A stretch of 9,321 bases of DNA from JBLHGU01 sp047615875 (GTDB taxonomy: Bacteria > Pseudomonadota > Gammaproteobacteria > Arenicellales > CAJQKF01): positions 1-9,321 of the forward strand of contig JBLHGU010000206.1 in the NCBI GenBank assembly GCA_047615875.1, written 5' to 3'. Positions 1-6,061 of the stretch are shown here, piece by piece (the first letter of the stretch is position 1; each line of letters starts with the position of its first letter). A program made the translations under genes and the position numbers. The notes under the pieces are model-generated. The model saw nothing but the letters and a program-made list of their open reading frames with translations, was not told the origin of the DNA and did not search any database.

Positions 1-424
1 CCCACTCAAAAAAAGCTTCTACAAGAACTCGGAACGTTCAATGAATTCAATGCACCCAACCTATACGGCAGACCCCGAAGGGATGGACAAGCGTTGGTCT
101 GACTGGCTCACAAAATGGAAATCAGTCATCATTAGCACGAGTAGCAGCACGGCTGACGCGAAAGCTATTTCGCCCCGATTGCGTGAGGCGCTCTCCAGGC
201 AGATGAAACTCGTCAATCCAAAATACAGCTTGCGAGAGTGGTTCGTTGTGCCTGCGTATCAGCAAGCGGCCGCGGGGAACTACTCGCTAATTCGAGAACT
301 GCAGGAAATCATGACGCAGCCATACGCCGAACAGTCGAAAGACTTGGAGGAGAAATACTGCAGGTTAAAGCCGTCTGAGTTCTTTGAGGTTGGTGGATTA
401 TCGTACTATAGCTGCTCGTCGTGA
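1..424 (+). CDS. selO: Protein adenylyltransferase SelO, C-terminal part (cut by window edge, possible frameshift)
   Basis: SelO (YdiU/UPF0061) is a pseudokinase-fold enzyme that transfers AMP from ATP to Ser/Thr/Tyr of target proteins and has been linked to oxidative stress. Only its C-terminal end lies here; the catalytic domain is outside the window. What I see is the typical tail: a Trp-rich DWLTKW segment, then VNPKYSLREW, the AYQQAAAGNYSLIRELQ helix, QPYAEQ and the terminal SCSS ending just before TGA (422-424). The frame is open to base 2 without a start, so the ATG at 41 is internal. Oddly, frame 1 also gives protein-like sequence at the very edge (PTQKKLLQELGTFNEFNAP), which would join this frame if one base were removed around 50-62. 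The gene may therefore carry a frameshift. Identification rests on remembered family motifs. Confidence 0.85.
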   Translation, partial: PLKKSFYKNSERSMNSMHPTYTADPEGMDKRWSDWLTKWKSVIISTSSSTADAKAISPRLREALSRQMKLVNPKYSLREWFVVPAYQQAAAGNYSLIRELQEIMTQPYAEQSKDLEEKYCRLKPSEFFEVGGLSYYSCSS

Positions 425-436
425 TTTTTACGAAAA

Positions 437-646
437 TCAATCAACTGGCGTAGCATTAGCGTCAATATGTTCACGCAGGTTAATCAGCGCATGGGCGTTC
501 ATCTCAGGTTCACTTACCAGGCCTTTGCTGCCCTTGCTATGTTCCATCTGGCGGAAGCGATCTTCTGGCCGAGGCAGATTGCATAAGCCCACCCACTCTT
601 TACTCGCATCGGCGGTGCAGGGTTGGCAATTTTTACCGTCGTGCAT
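437..646 (-). CDS. Small hypothetical protein with CxxC motif, possibly the C-terminal remnant of a longer gene
   Basis: I do not recognise this 69-aa product. It looks like a real soluble protein: it is charged, has low sequence bias, and contains a CQPC motif near the N-terminus, a further Cys in GLCNLPRPEDRFRQME, and a C-terminal helix (MNAHALINLREHI). The frame stays open and protein-like upstream of the ATG at 646 (about 20 more codons, reading NIDQNQALTYIHKS) until an in-frame stop near 705. No ATG, GTG or TTG lies in that extension. Neither the ATG at 646 nor the extension has a visible Shine-Dalgarno. This suggests a gene that has lost its 5' end. It is convergent with selO, 12 nt beyond the selO stop. 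A shadow frame on the plus strand overlaps it. Confidence 0.4.
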   Translation of the reverse strand: MHDGKNCQPCTADASKEWVGLCNLPRPEDRFRQMEHSKGSKGLVSEPEMNAHALINLREHIDANATPVD

Positions 647-769
647 AGATTTATGGATGTATGTCAGTGCCTGGTTTTGGTCAATATTAAAGTAAGTTAG
701 TTAATGAGTAAGCTGGTATTTCGGATAGTCAGACTGGGTGATTTCTAGTTACTCCAGTCACTATAAGTT

Positions 770-1291
770 TTAGGGCAATTCGCATGCTTTCAATTTTATA
801 GTTGTGCGGGCATTTGGACCAAAAATAGAAGATACAGATTTGCCCGACTGTATGAAGCTCACTGTTGCGCCTGCAATTTCCGCTCCTGAAACAATTATCT
901 CGCGTTCACCCGTGGTGTCATCGACATCAATGGTGAAGGAGATATTCTGGCCAGCTTTAAGCTGATTGATATCCAGATTAATCTGATTGTCACCATCATT
1001 GGCTTTTGGGATAATTAGTAGTGCGTTTTCCCTAGACGTAATTTCCAACGGCTGAAAAACTTCAACCCCCTCTCCGTTCTCTGTGACATCAAATATCAAA
1101 CCAGCTTTTGAGCTAGATAAATCAAGTTTCACGGTTGCAGCTTCGATTGTACAATTTCCGCTATTCGTAAAGGTGAAGCGATCTTTTGGCGCACCTTCAT
1201 CAAAGGAGATGAGCATATCTGCAAAAGCGGGCGTAAGAAAATATAAATAAAAGCCTGTTACTGCTACGGAAGTTTTCAGGAAAGTGTCCAT
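770..1291 (-). CDS. Secreted protein resembling bacterial 'aggregation factor core' (MAFp3-like) proteins
   Basis: This is a 173-aa exported protein of unknown function. Residues 1-24 form a signal peptide (hydrophobic VAVTGFYLYFL, cleavage expected after AFA). The mature part is beta-rich and acidic: ISFDEGAPKDRF at about 28-39, LIFDVTENGEGVEVFQP at about 65-81, NDGDNQINL at about 98-106 and FTIDVDDTTGEREI at about 119-132. This layout matches, from memory, bacterial proteins annotated as aggregation factor core after the sponge MAFp3 protein. That name describes similarity, not a demonstrated role. Only two cysteines remain in the mature protein (47 and 170), which could form a disulfide in the periplasm or outside the cell. 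No lipobox and no C-terminal sorting signal are visible. The ATG at 1291 follows an A-rich leader with a weak SD. It stands alone; no operon partner is seen. Confidence 0.7.
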   Translation of the reverse strand: MDTFLKTSVAVTGFYLYFLTPAFADMLISFDEGAPKDRFTFTNSGNCTIEAATVKLDLSSSKAGLIFDVTENGEGVEVFQPLEITSRENALLIIPKANDGDNQINLDINQLKAGQNISFTIDVDDTTGEREIIVSGAEIAGATVSFIQSGKSVSSIFGPNARTTIKLKACELP

Positions 1292-1924
1292 TATTGTTAT
1301 CTAGCTCAGGTTGCAGAGTATTCCTGCTGATCCAATCTATTGATATCAGTGGAAAGAGTATTATTTTGCAGGGAAGTACATGAAAAGGCCAGTCCTGCCA
1401 GTGCTTGTCCAATTGCGCAAGTTAAGGAGACGCTTCCTAATCCCATTAAGTTAAGAAGTAAATTAATGGAAGAACACATTGAAATCCAACGGGGAAATGG
1501 CTCCGATTTGCTGGGATTCGCGAACTAGTCCCGGCCGGCCTAAAGTGCGCCGAGCCGATGCTTGAGTTCAGCCGTCCTAACCTATCGGGTAAATCTCTAT
1601 TAGGAGTCAAAGTTATTTTTACCGATATGACCCTGATGTTTCCTCTTGGATATATTCGCTCAGGGGATAACTATTTCCCAGGCTTTAATATCTTCGCCAA
1701 TCGCGCTATGGGCTCGAAGCCGACCCTATGTTATCGAAATATTTCCAGTAACTTGACTGCCTGAGCTCGAAGTTTGGAGATTTACCAAACGTCAATATTT
1801 ACATTGGCACATATATCAACGTAACGATGATCGCGAGTTACAGACCTTGGCGTGTCATTAATCAAAAACTTAACCAAAAAATTCCCATTTGCGGTGTAGT
1901 CCGTATGATTCCCTATGATAAATT
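1292..1924. other. Gene-poor stretch, no convincing gene
   Basis: About 630 bases between the secreted protein and the small membrane protein contain only short open frames on both strands (up to about 70 codons). None has a credible Shine-Dalgarno, family resemblance or a membrane or signal segment. Visible structure is limited to a GC-rich palindromic patch (CCGGCCGG, about 1532-1539) and a 6-bp inverted repeat GTTTGG-N7-CCAAAC (1772-1790). The stretch may hold decayed sequence, but I cannot name any source. Confidence 0.5.
1889..1919 (+). promoter_or_regulatory. Weak sigma70-like promoter candidate for the small membrane protein
   Basis: A TATGAT hexamer (1914-1919, five of six bases match TATAAT) lies 21 nt before the ATG at 1940. 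The best upstream partner is TTGCGG (1889-1894) at a 19-nt spacing, which is longer than ideal. It would give a very short leader. This is a motif-only call. Confidence 0.25.
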
Positions 1925-1939
1925 TTGGAAACTAATGCG

Positions 1940-2281
1940 ATGTTACCGATGGGAACCATAATGTCAGCATGCATGTTTGTGGGTTTGATACTGACAGCCC
2001 CTGTTGCCCTGATCAAAAAGATTCCACTGATGTTACGCAAAGTGGGAGCCTCGGTCGTGCTGGCCGGTGGCCTTTGGAATGTGCTGTGGTATGGATTACA
2101 GCACTTTACTGAATTCTGGGGGCTCGCTGCACTGGTGTCAGGCAGTCTGATGATTGTCACTGCACTTTATGTTATCAAACCGACGGCTTTGCCCAAATGG
2201 CTGATCTTGGCAAAACCGGTGATACTCAGTTTATTGCTGGCCTGCGCAATGCTTTATGCGATAACCATCGCGCGCCTCTAG
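1940..2281 (+). CDS. Small integral membrane protein, four predicted helices, unknown function
   Basis: This 113-aa, strongly hydrophobic protein was not assigned to any family. Four likely membrane segments are visible at about 6-25, 36-54, 60-78 and 92-110, separated by short loops with Lys/Arg (IKKIPLMLRK, YVIKPTALPKW). It contains no obvious catalytic or metal motif apart from a WNVLWYGLQHF segment between helices 2 and 3. I chose the ATG at 1940 because GGA at 1927-1929 sits at SD distance. A TTG at 1925 would add five residues and an ATG at 1949 would remove three. The reading frame is well formed and ends 53 nt before the convergent DUF3750 gene. The long antisense frame here is its shadow. 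Confidence 0.65.
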   Translation: MLPMGTIMSACMFVGLILTAPVALIKKIPLMLRKVGASVVLAGGLWNVLWYGLQHFTEFWGLAALVSGSLMIVTALYVIKPTALPKWLILAKPVILSLLLACAMLYAITIARL

Positions 2282-2334
2282 TGCAAGATCAATAAGCCAG
2301 GTTCTGGGATACACAACCTACCTGTATTTTCTTA

Positions 2335-3087
2335 TTAAGGACGGTGTCCGATCCGACCAAGCCCAGGTAATTCGATAGCCCAGTCGAATACATCCCACTC
2401 GAAGTTTATTCCGAGTAAGCTGACTTCGATGCCTTCTTCATATCCTATAGAAAGACTGATCAAACCGAGGAGTGACATTTGAAAACCTGTGCCACTGGCG
2501 GAGCGTCCCAACAGGTTACGGACAGGACGGTAGTCTTTTCCGACGGCAGTAGAGGGTAAGTCGAGGTATAATTCTGGTACTGCCAGCCCCAGATAAGCAA
2601 TGAACGTATTGCTATTGGGTCCTGGCCATAGCCGATACTCATCTTTGTATGGGTAGGTCATTATGGCAGCGTCAATTTTATCAATCATAGTTCCGACACC
2701 TTCTCCGCGATGATCTACCAACAATGTTGCTTCGTTGCCAAACCAGTTTGGCTTATTATAGGCACCCCAATGCTTAGAGCTTAAAGCACTTGATGACCAA
2801 CGTAGTTTCCATCCGATGACTTCATGCCGATTGTAAGCAACTGCGCCACGGCGCTTGGTGACTATCCATGTATGAACCGCGAGCATTCCTTTTTTGCCCC
2901 AAGTTCTCGCCGCATAAATCTGCACCACTGGCGCGTCATATTGCCCAGGTAGCGGCGCAGTCTCCAAAGAAACTGAATGCGAGGCGTTGATGACGGCTCC
3001 TACTGACACACTCAGAAGAGCATATAGCATCAAGCCATATAGGATTTTTCGAGGCCAACTTAATTGCCAAATTTTATTGTGATTCAC
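2335..3087 (-). CDS. DUF3750 family protein
   Basis: This 250-aa protein belongs to the DUF3750 family, whose function is unknown. The N-terminus (residues 1-34) has basic residues followed by one hydrophobic segment (ILYGLMLYALLSVSVGAVI), a signal anchor or signal peptide, so the rest should be periplasmic. Family hallmarks follow in order: VVQIYAARTWGKKG (54-67), AVHTWIV (70-76), YEVIGW-like HEVIGWKLRW (88-97), WFG (115-117), YPYKDEYRLWPGPNSNTF (145-162), and a C-terminal glycine-rich LLGLISLSIGYEEGIEVSLLG. The invariant-looking His72 and the WPGPNSNTF loop are candidate functional residues. The start is a GTG at 3087 with no clear SD; an in-frame TAA lies a few codons upstream, so it cannot start much earlier. 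It is divergent from the PAS gene and convergent with the small membrane protein. Confidence 0.85.
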   Translation of the reverse strand: MNHNKIWQLSWPRKILYGLMLYALLSVSVGAVINASHSVSLETAPLPGQYDAPVVQIYAARTWGKKGMLAVHTWIVTKRRGAVAYNRHEVIGWKLRWSSSALSSKHWGAYNKPNWFGNEATLLVDHRGEGVGTMIDKIDAAIMTYPYKDEYRLWPGPNSNTFIAYLGLAVPELYLDLPSTAVGKDYRPVRNLLGRSASGTGFQMSLLGLISLSIGYEEGIEVSLLGINFEWDVFDWAIELPGLGRIGHRP

Positions 3088-3167
3088 GACGCTAGTTTTT
3101 TAACAAATAATGGGTAGGACTCGTATTCTGGAGATCCGTTCCGCGCGATTTATCACGGCTCAAGATT

Positions 3168-3314
3168 GAGCTCTATACCTGCAGAACTCTCAAATAGTTC
3201 CTAACCTTAATATAGCTACTCAAAATATCGGGTCTGGATTATTACTACTTACGCCTCATCCTGGGAAAGAATATGGGTTAGTTCCCAGGCAAATCTGAGA
3301 GCTGTATACCTGCA
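3168..3314. repeat. Two near-identical 16-bp direct repeats in the DUF3750/PAS intergenic region
   Basis: GAGCTCTATACCTGCA (3168-3183) and GAGCTGTATACCTGCA (3299-3314) differ at one base and are 131 bp apart. They lie in the 379-bp divergent region between the DUF3750 and PAS starts. They could be twin sites for a regulator controlling either gene; this is inferred from position only. Confidence 0.4.
3260..3289. promoter_or_regulatory. Inverted repeat CCTGGGAA-N14-TTCCCAGG in the DUF3750/PAS divergent region
   Basis: The arms (3260-3267 and 3282-3289) are perfect 8-bp complements with a 14-nt loop. The element sits between the two direct repeats and about 180 bp upstream of the PAS start. 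It could be an operator or an RNA hairpin in a leader. No T-run follows on the plus strand, so a simple terminator is unlikely. Confidence 0.35.
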
Positions 3315-3466
3315 CTTAAAGAGTAATCCTGTACAACTCACTCCGGCAAAAAGTATTGTCTGCCCCCTTTTTACCTGAAAGCGAGTATTTTTGAATTGCC
3401 ATTGATCTGAACGCGCACCCACTGCGTATCTAGGAGTTGAACTACTTAACAATAACAGGAAAAATA

Positions 3467-3865
3467 ATGGCTTACACAATCGATACATTACTAGGGAAAA
3501 CGGAAACCAGCCTGGCGCTGTTGAAGGTGCTCGCTGAGAACAGTTTTGACTCAGTCTTGATTACTGACGCGACGGCTAAGGGAAAAGTCATCTACGCGAA
3601 TAAGGCCTTTAAAAAGCTCACCGGTCATGATTCGGCGGAAGTTATTGGCAAAACTCCGCGGATTCTTCAGGGTGAGGGTACCGATAAAAAAGTGATCGAC
3701 CGTCTCACGGCCGCAATGAGCTCGGGTAAGAAATTTGAAGGAAAAGCTATCAACTATAAAAAAGATGGCACCCCTTTCATCATGCATTGGCGAGTGCTCC
3801 CAATCAAAGTTGGGAAAGAGATCGAAGCCTGGATTGCTATCCAGAGGGAAGGCTCGTCCATTTAA
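3467..3865 (+). CDS. Stand-alone PAS domain protein, LOV-like but without the photoactive cysteine
   Basis: This 132-aa protein is essentially one PAS domain. Visible landmarks are SVLITDA (29-35), IYANKAFKKLTGH (42-54), EVIGKTPRILQGEGTD (58-73), FEGKAINYKKDGTPFIMHWRVLPI (90-113) and the last strand WIAIQRE (122-128). The layout is that of LOV domains, but the GxNCRFLQ motif reads GKTPRILQ, so the flavin-adduct cysteine is missing. The first of the flavin-contacting Asn residues (NYKKDG) and the Gln of the last strand are kept. It may still bind a flavin non-covalently, as NifL-type PAS domains do, or bind another ligand. No output domain is attached, so it would have to act on a partner protein. 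The ATG at 3467 is preferred because CAGGA lies just upstream; a TTG at 3437 is in frame but has no better signal. Confidence 0.85.
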   Translation: MAYTIDTLLGKTETSLALLKVLAENSFDSVLITDATAKGKVIYANKAFKKLTGHDSAEVIGKTPRILQGEGTDKKVIDRLTAAMSSGKKFEGKAINYKKDGTPFIMHWRVLPIKVGKEIEAWIAIQREGSSI

Positions 3866-3883
3866 TAACTGATGCAAAATAAT

Positions 3884-3919
3884 CAAAGCTCTGGTGGCAT
3901 TGAGGCTGCTAGAGCTTTG
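3884..3919. terminator. Stem-loop between convergent PAS and ABC permease genes, possible terminator
   Basis: CAAAGCTCT (3884-3892) and AGAGCTTTG (3911-3919) are perfect 9-bp complements around an 18-nt loop. The stem begins 18 nt after the PAS stop codon. No U-run follows on the plus strand, so if it terminates transcription it is not a textbook intrinsic terminator. Its position between convergent transcription units supports a 3'-end role. Confidence 0.4.
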
Positions 3920-3980
3920 CTGGCCTGACTTTCCACGCCTAAAACAAGGAGATCACCCGGGTATATAGCCTAACCTCCTG

Positions 3981-4136
3981 TTACCTCCCCCCCCAATATC
4001 CACCGCTCATCACATTTACAGCGGTTACATTTTCAGGCATTGACACTTGCACAGACGGCCATTGCGAGTTGTTCACTTAAGCTGGTACCCCGACGCTTAA
4101 AAGAAGTGCCAAAAATAAACAGTGCTTTGGGTACAT
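3981..4136 (-). pseudogene. Relic of a secreted protein downstream of the ABC-2 permease, perhaps a c-type cytochrome
   Basis: An ATG at 4136, five nt after the permease stop, encodes MYPKHCLFLALLLSVGVPA and then a TAA at 4077-4079. The 19 residues form a clear signal peptide, so the start of an exported protein is present but cut by a stop. The frame shifted by one base continues as LSEQLAMAVCASVNA (4036-4080). With two small indels this would read as a CASCH-type haem site of a class I cytochrome c. The original frame also stays open after the stop, to 3983, ending in a run of eight G that could promote slippage. In lut clusters a cytochrome c gene follows the ABC permease, which fits. The signal peptide is seen; the cytochrome identity is inference. 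Nothing else recognisable lies down to about 3920. Confidence 0.45.
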
Positions 4137-4141
4137 CAGGC

Positions 4142-4948
4142 TCAAGGGCCTTTATCTTTTCTCGACATAAAACCGCGCAACGGATCATAACCGATTACAG
4201 CGCCCCCCAAAAAAATCACAGTGCAGATACTGACGACCAATAATGAAACCCATTGCACCTGCCCATAAAGTGCGAATCGAATTAATTCTACAGCGTGACT
4301 GAAGGGGTTAAACTGGCACATCCAGTACAATGGCATGCTGGCCTCACGAATTTTCCACAAAGGATATAATGCGGACGAAGCAAAAAACATCGGAAAGATG
4401 ACGAAATTCATAACACCTGCAAAATTTTCCAGTTGCCTGATTAACGAAGACAGCAATAACCCCAGTGCACCCAGCATCAACCCCGCCAGCACTAATGCAG
4501 GAAAAACCAGTAAATAACCCATTATCGGCGGATAGATTTCCCAGAACCATGCAATCAACAAAAATACGTAGACTTGCATCATGGCTATTGAAACGCCAGC
4601 CAGCAACTTACAAAGCAACAGATACCAGCGTGGCAGCGGACTGGTCAATAGCACCCGCATACTGCCCATCTCGCGGTCATAAACCATCGATAACGAACTC
4701 TGCATGCCGTTAAACAGCAGGATCATTCCCAGCAATCCGGGAGTTATATATTCTTCATACAAAATATAGGTATCGTAGGGCGGAATGATTGACACTCCGA
4801 GCACCGAACGAAATCCTGCCGCAAATATAAAGAGCCAGACCAACGGTCTGACCAACGCTGATAAAAAACGGCCTCGTTGGTTAACGAAACGTAGCCCCTC
4901 ACGGACAATCACTCCTCGCAAACATCGGTAAGCGTAGCCGGGCGTCAT
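4142..4948 (-). CDS. pedC: ABC-2 type permease, PedC/LutF-like (PQQ-dependent alcohol dehydrogenase system)
   Basis: This is a 268-aa inner-membrane subunit of an ABC-2 type transporter. Six helices are readable, starting with VRPLVWLFIFAAGF (33-46). The family markers are IIPPYDTYILYEEYITPGL (54-72), MQSSLSMVYDREMGSMRVLL (82-101), NFVIFPMFFASSALYPLW (181-198), and NPFSHAVELIRFALYGQ with a final GYDPLRG (214-259). These match, from memory, the alcohol ABC transporter permease of phenylethanol/ethanol quinoprotein clusters (PedC, TIGR03861) and LutF of methylotroph lanthanide-uptake clusters. Its ATG overlaps the stop of the ATPase gene by four bases (ATGA), indicating translational coupling. 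ABC-2 permeases usually export, while Ped/Lut mutants were reported as impaired in using low lanthanide concentrations; the cargo is unknown. Intact, without frameshifts. Confidence 0.85.
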   Translation of the reverse strand: MTPGYAYRCLRGVIVREGLRFVNQRGRFLSALVRPLVWLFIFAAGFRSVLGVSIIPPYDTYILYEEYITPGLLGMILLFNGMQSSLSMVYDREMGSMRVLLTSPLPRWYLLLCKLLAGVSIAMMQVYVFLLIAWFWEIYPPIMGYLLVFPALVLAGLMLGALGLLLSSLIRQLENFAGVMNFVIFPMFFASSALYPLWKIREASMPLYWMCQFNPFSHAVELIRFALYGQVQWVSLLVVSICTVIFLGGAVIGYDPLRGFMSRKDKGP

Positions 4949-5712
4949 GAAATTGTTTTCACAACCAGAGTATTGAACAACTCGGTAATATCGTTAACAC
5001 CGTGATTTTTCAGCAACGCGTCGAGCTCTCCTGCGGCGATGACTTCTCCATGATCCATGATGTACACTCGGTCGTCGGTAGTGACTTCATCCATTAAATG
5101 AGTCGCCCATAACACTCCGGTGCCTTGCGTCTTACACAGGCTTTTTACATGGGCCACGAATTCAGTACGACTTTGCAAATCTAGCCCCACCGTGGGTTCA
5201 TCCAACAATAAGAGATTGGGTTTGTGTAGCAGGGCTCTGGTTAGCTCAACACGACGACGTTGACCACCGCTTAAAGACGCCACTTTTCGCGCACCCAATC
5301 CGGACAGCCCATGCTGCTGCAAGCCTTCATTAATTCGTTGTTTGGCATCCTTTCGATCGATACCCTGCAAGGCTGCCGAATAATGCAGATTTTGATTAAT
5401 GGTGAGATCCATATCGAGCGTTGAACTTTGGAACACTACGCCCATGCAGGCCAAAGCACTTAAGGTATTCGAGCGGAGATCGTGCCCCATTACCGTTACG
5501 GTACCCTGATGCGCCGCATATAAGCCGGTAACAATTGAGAAGAAAGTGGTTTTTCCGGCACCATTAGCCCCGATCAAGGCGACGAACCTTCCGGCGGGAA
5601 CCTGAATAGACGCCTGCTTTAAAGCCGGCTGACGACCATAGCTGAACTCCAACGCGGTGGCATCGAGTATGGGTGATATAACACTGGATTCAGTGCTTAC
5701 TTCAGATGACAT
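4945..5712 (-). CDS. pedB: ABC transporter ATPase, PedB/LutE-like (PQQ-dependent alcohol dehydrogenase system)
   Basis: This 255-aa cytoplasmic ATPase powers the permease encoded just downstream. All ABC motifs are intact: Walker A GANGAGKTT (48-56), Q-loop Gln95 in VVFQSSTLDMDL, signature LSGGQRRR (147-154), Walker B LLLLDEP (167-173) followed by TVGLD, and the switch His205 in WATHLMDE. The FQSSTLDMDLTINQNL segment and the WATHLMDEV segment are typical of the ATPase of PQQ-dependent alcohol dehydrogenase clusters (TIGR03864; PedB in Pseudomonas putida, LutE in Methylobacterium). The ATG at 5712 has only a weak GAG upstream. The frame is open for a further 48 codons upstream but has no start there, and that part reads as a propeller relic. 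It overlaps the permease by 4 nt. Confidence 0.85.
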   Translation of the reverse strand: MSSEVSTESSVISPILDATALEFSYGRQPALKQASIQVPAGRFVALIGANGAGKTTFFSIVTGLYAAHQGTVTVMGHDLRSNTLSALACMGVVFQSSTLDMDLTINQNLHYSAALQGIDRKDAKQRINEGLQQHGLSGLGARKVASLSGGQRRRVELTRALLHKPNLLLLDEPTVGLDLQSRTEFVAHVKSLCKTQGTGVLWATHLMDEVTTDDRVYIMDHGEVIAAGELDALLKNHGVNDITELFNTLVVKTIS

Positions 5713-5781
5713 AAGGCGGCTCAGGTTTAATATTAATGACTTACGACAATTCCCCTGGGTTTGCTCTCTGCTCTCTGCGGC

Positions 5782-5936
5782 ATTAATCCCCGGATCGGGA
5801 CCTGATAGCAGATTAAATACAACCCGTTCGCGCCGTAGATCCAGTGTCTCGATAGGCTATCAATACCAGAAACGATAGTGTCTATATCGTTAGATACATC
5901 CGCGGGTGCGTACAGCCGCTCGGGCAGAATAATCAC
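5782..5936 (-). pseudogene. Decayed fragment resembling the PQQ-associated beta-propeller protein (PedA2/LutB-like)
   Basis: Two protein-like pieces in different frames together resemble one blade of the beta-propeller protein usually encoded next to this ABC pair (TIGR03866). Piece one (5874-5936) reads RLYAPADVSNDIDTI. Piece two (5782-5853) reads LDLRRERVVFNLLSGPDP followed by GIN. A remembered family blade has the form LYV.ASDSDTI..ID....VV..L.SGPDPE, so order and spacing agree after one frameshift in 5854-5873. Piece two lies behind an in-frame TAG (5857-5859) and has no start. Only about 50 residues survive, against several hundred in the intact protein, so the gene is truncated at both ends. 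A 67-codon open frame starting with GTG at 5936 covers the region but crosses from the first piece into unrelated sequence; I do not think it is a functional gene. Confidence 0.45.
5871..5891. promoter_or_regulatory. Inverted repeat AACGATA-N7-TATCGTT upstream of pedB
   Basis: The perfect 7-bp arms (5871-5877 and 5885-5891) lie about 160 bp before the pedB start. It could be an operator for the pedBC pair, but it also falls within the codons of the propeller relic, so chance is a real alternative. Confidence 0.25.
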
Positions 5937-6024
5937 GTCCAGTCACTTACCAGCGAGTTGAGAGAAACGTTCACTAACAACCTGTCATATGCAACACACG
6001 CCCCATTTTTCAGAGAACGGAAAA

Positions 6025-6030
6025 AGTATA
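6025..6030 (-). promoter_or_regulatory. Possible -10 element for a separate pedBC promoter
   Basis: On the minus strand TATACT (6030 down to 6025) matches five of six bases of TATAAT. It sits 32 nt after the NitT/TauT ATPase stop and about 310 nt before pedB. The matching -35 position holds TGGATT, which is poor. The 349-bp gap between the two cassettes makes a separate promoter reasonable, but the motif is weak. Confidence 0.25.
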
Positions 6031-6061
6031 AACAGCCAGTTTTAAATAATCCAGCCTTTCA

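Noticed and set aside
1340..1764. Two plus-strand frames (62 and 68 codons)
   Set aside because: No credible ribosome binding site, no recognisable motif; the sequence does not look coding with confidence.
2282..2334. Bidirectional terminator between the convergent membrane protein and DUF3750 genes
   Set aside because: Only a 5-bp AGGTT/AACCT pairing and a distant AATAAG/CTTATT pair are visible; too weak to call.
3249..3488. Minus-strand 79-codon frame starting with a signal-peptide-like MYRLCKPLFFLLLLSSS
   Set aside because: It is antisense to the PAS start and its SD; the A-rich leader read backwards creates the Phe/Leu run. No SD and no family resemblance.
3467..3865. Blue-light LOV photoreceptor
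   Set aside because: The photoactive cysteine is absent (GKTPRILQ instead of GxNCRFLQ), so the classical photocycle is not possible.
5733..5936. 67-codon minus-strand frame between the two ABC cassettes as a functional small gene
   Set aside because: It starts with GTG without an SD, and the more protein-like sequence switches frame midway, which fits a relic better than a gene.
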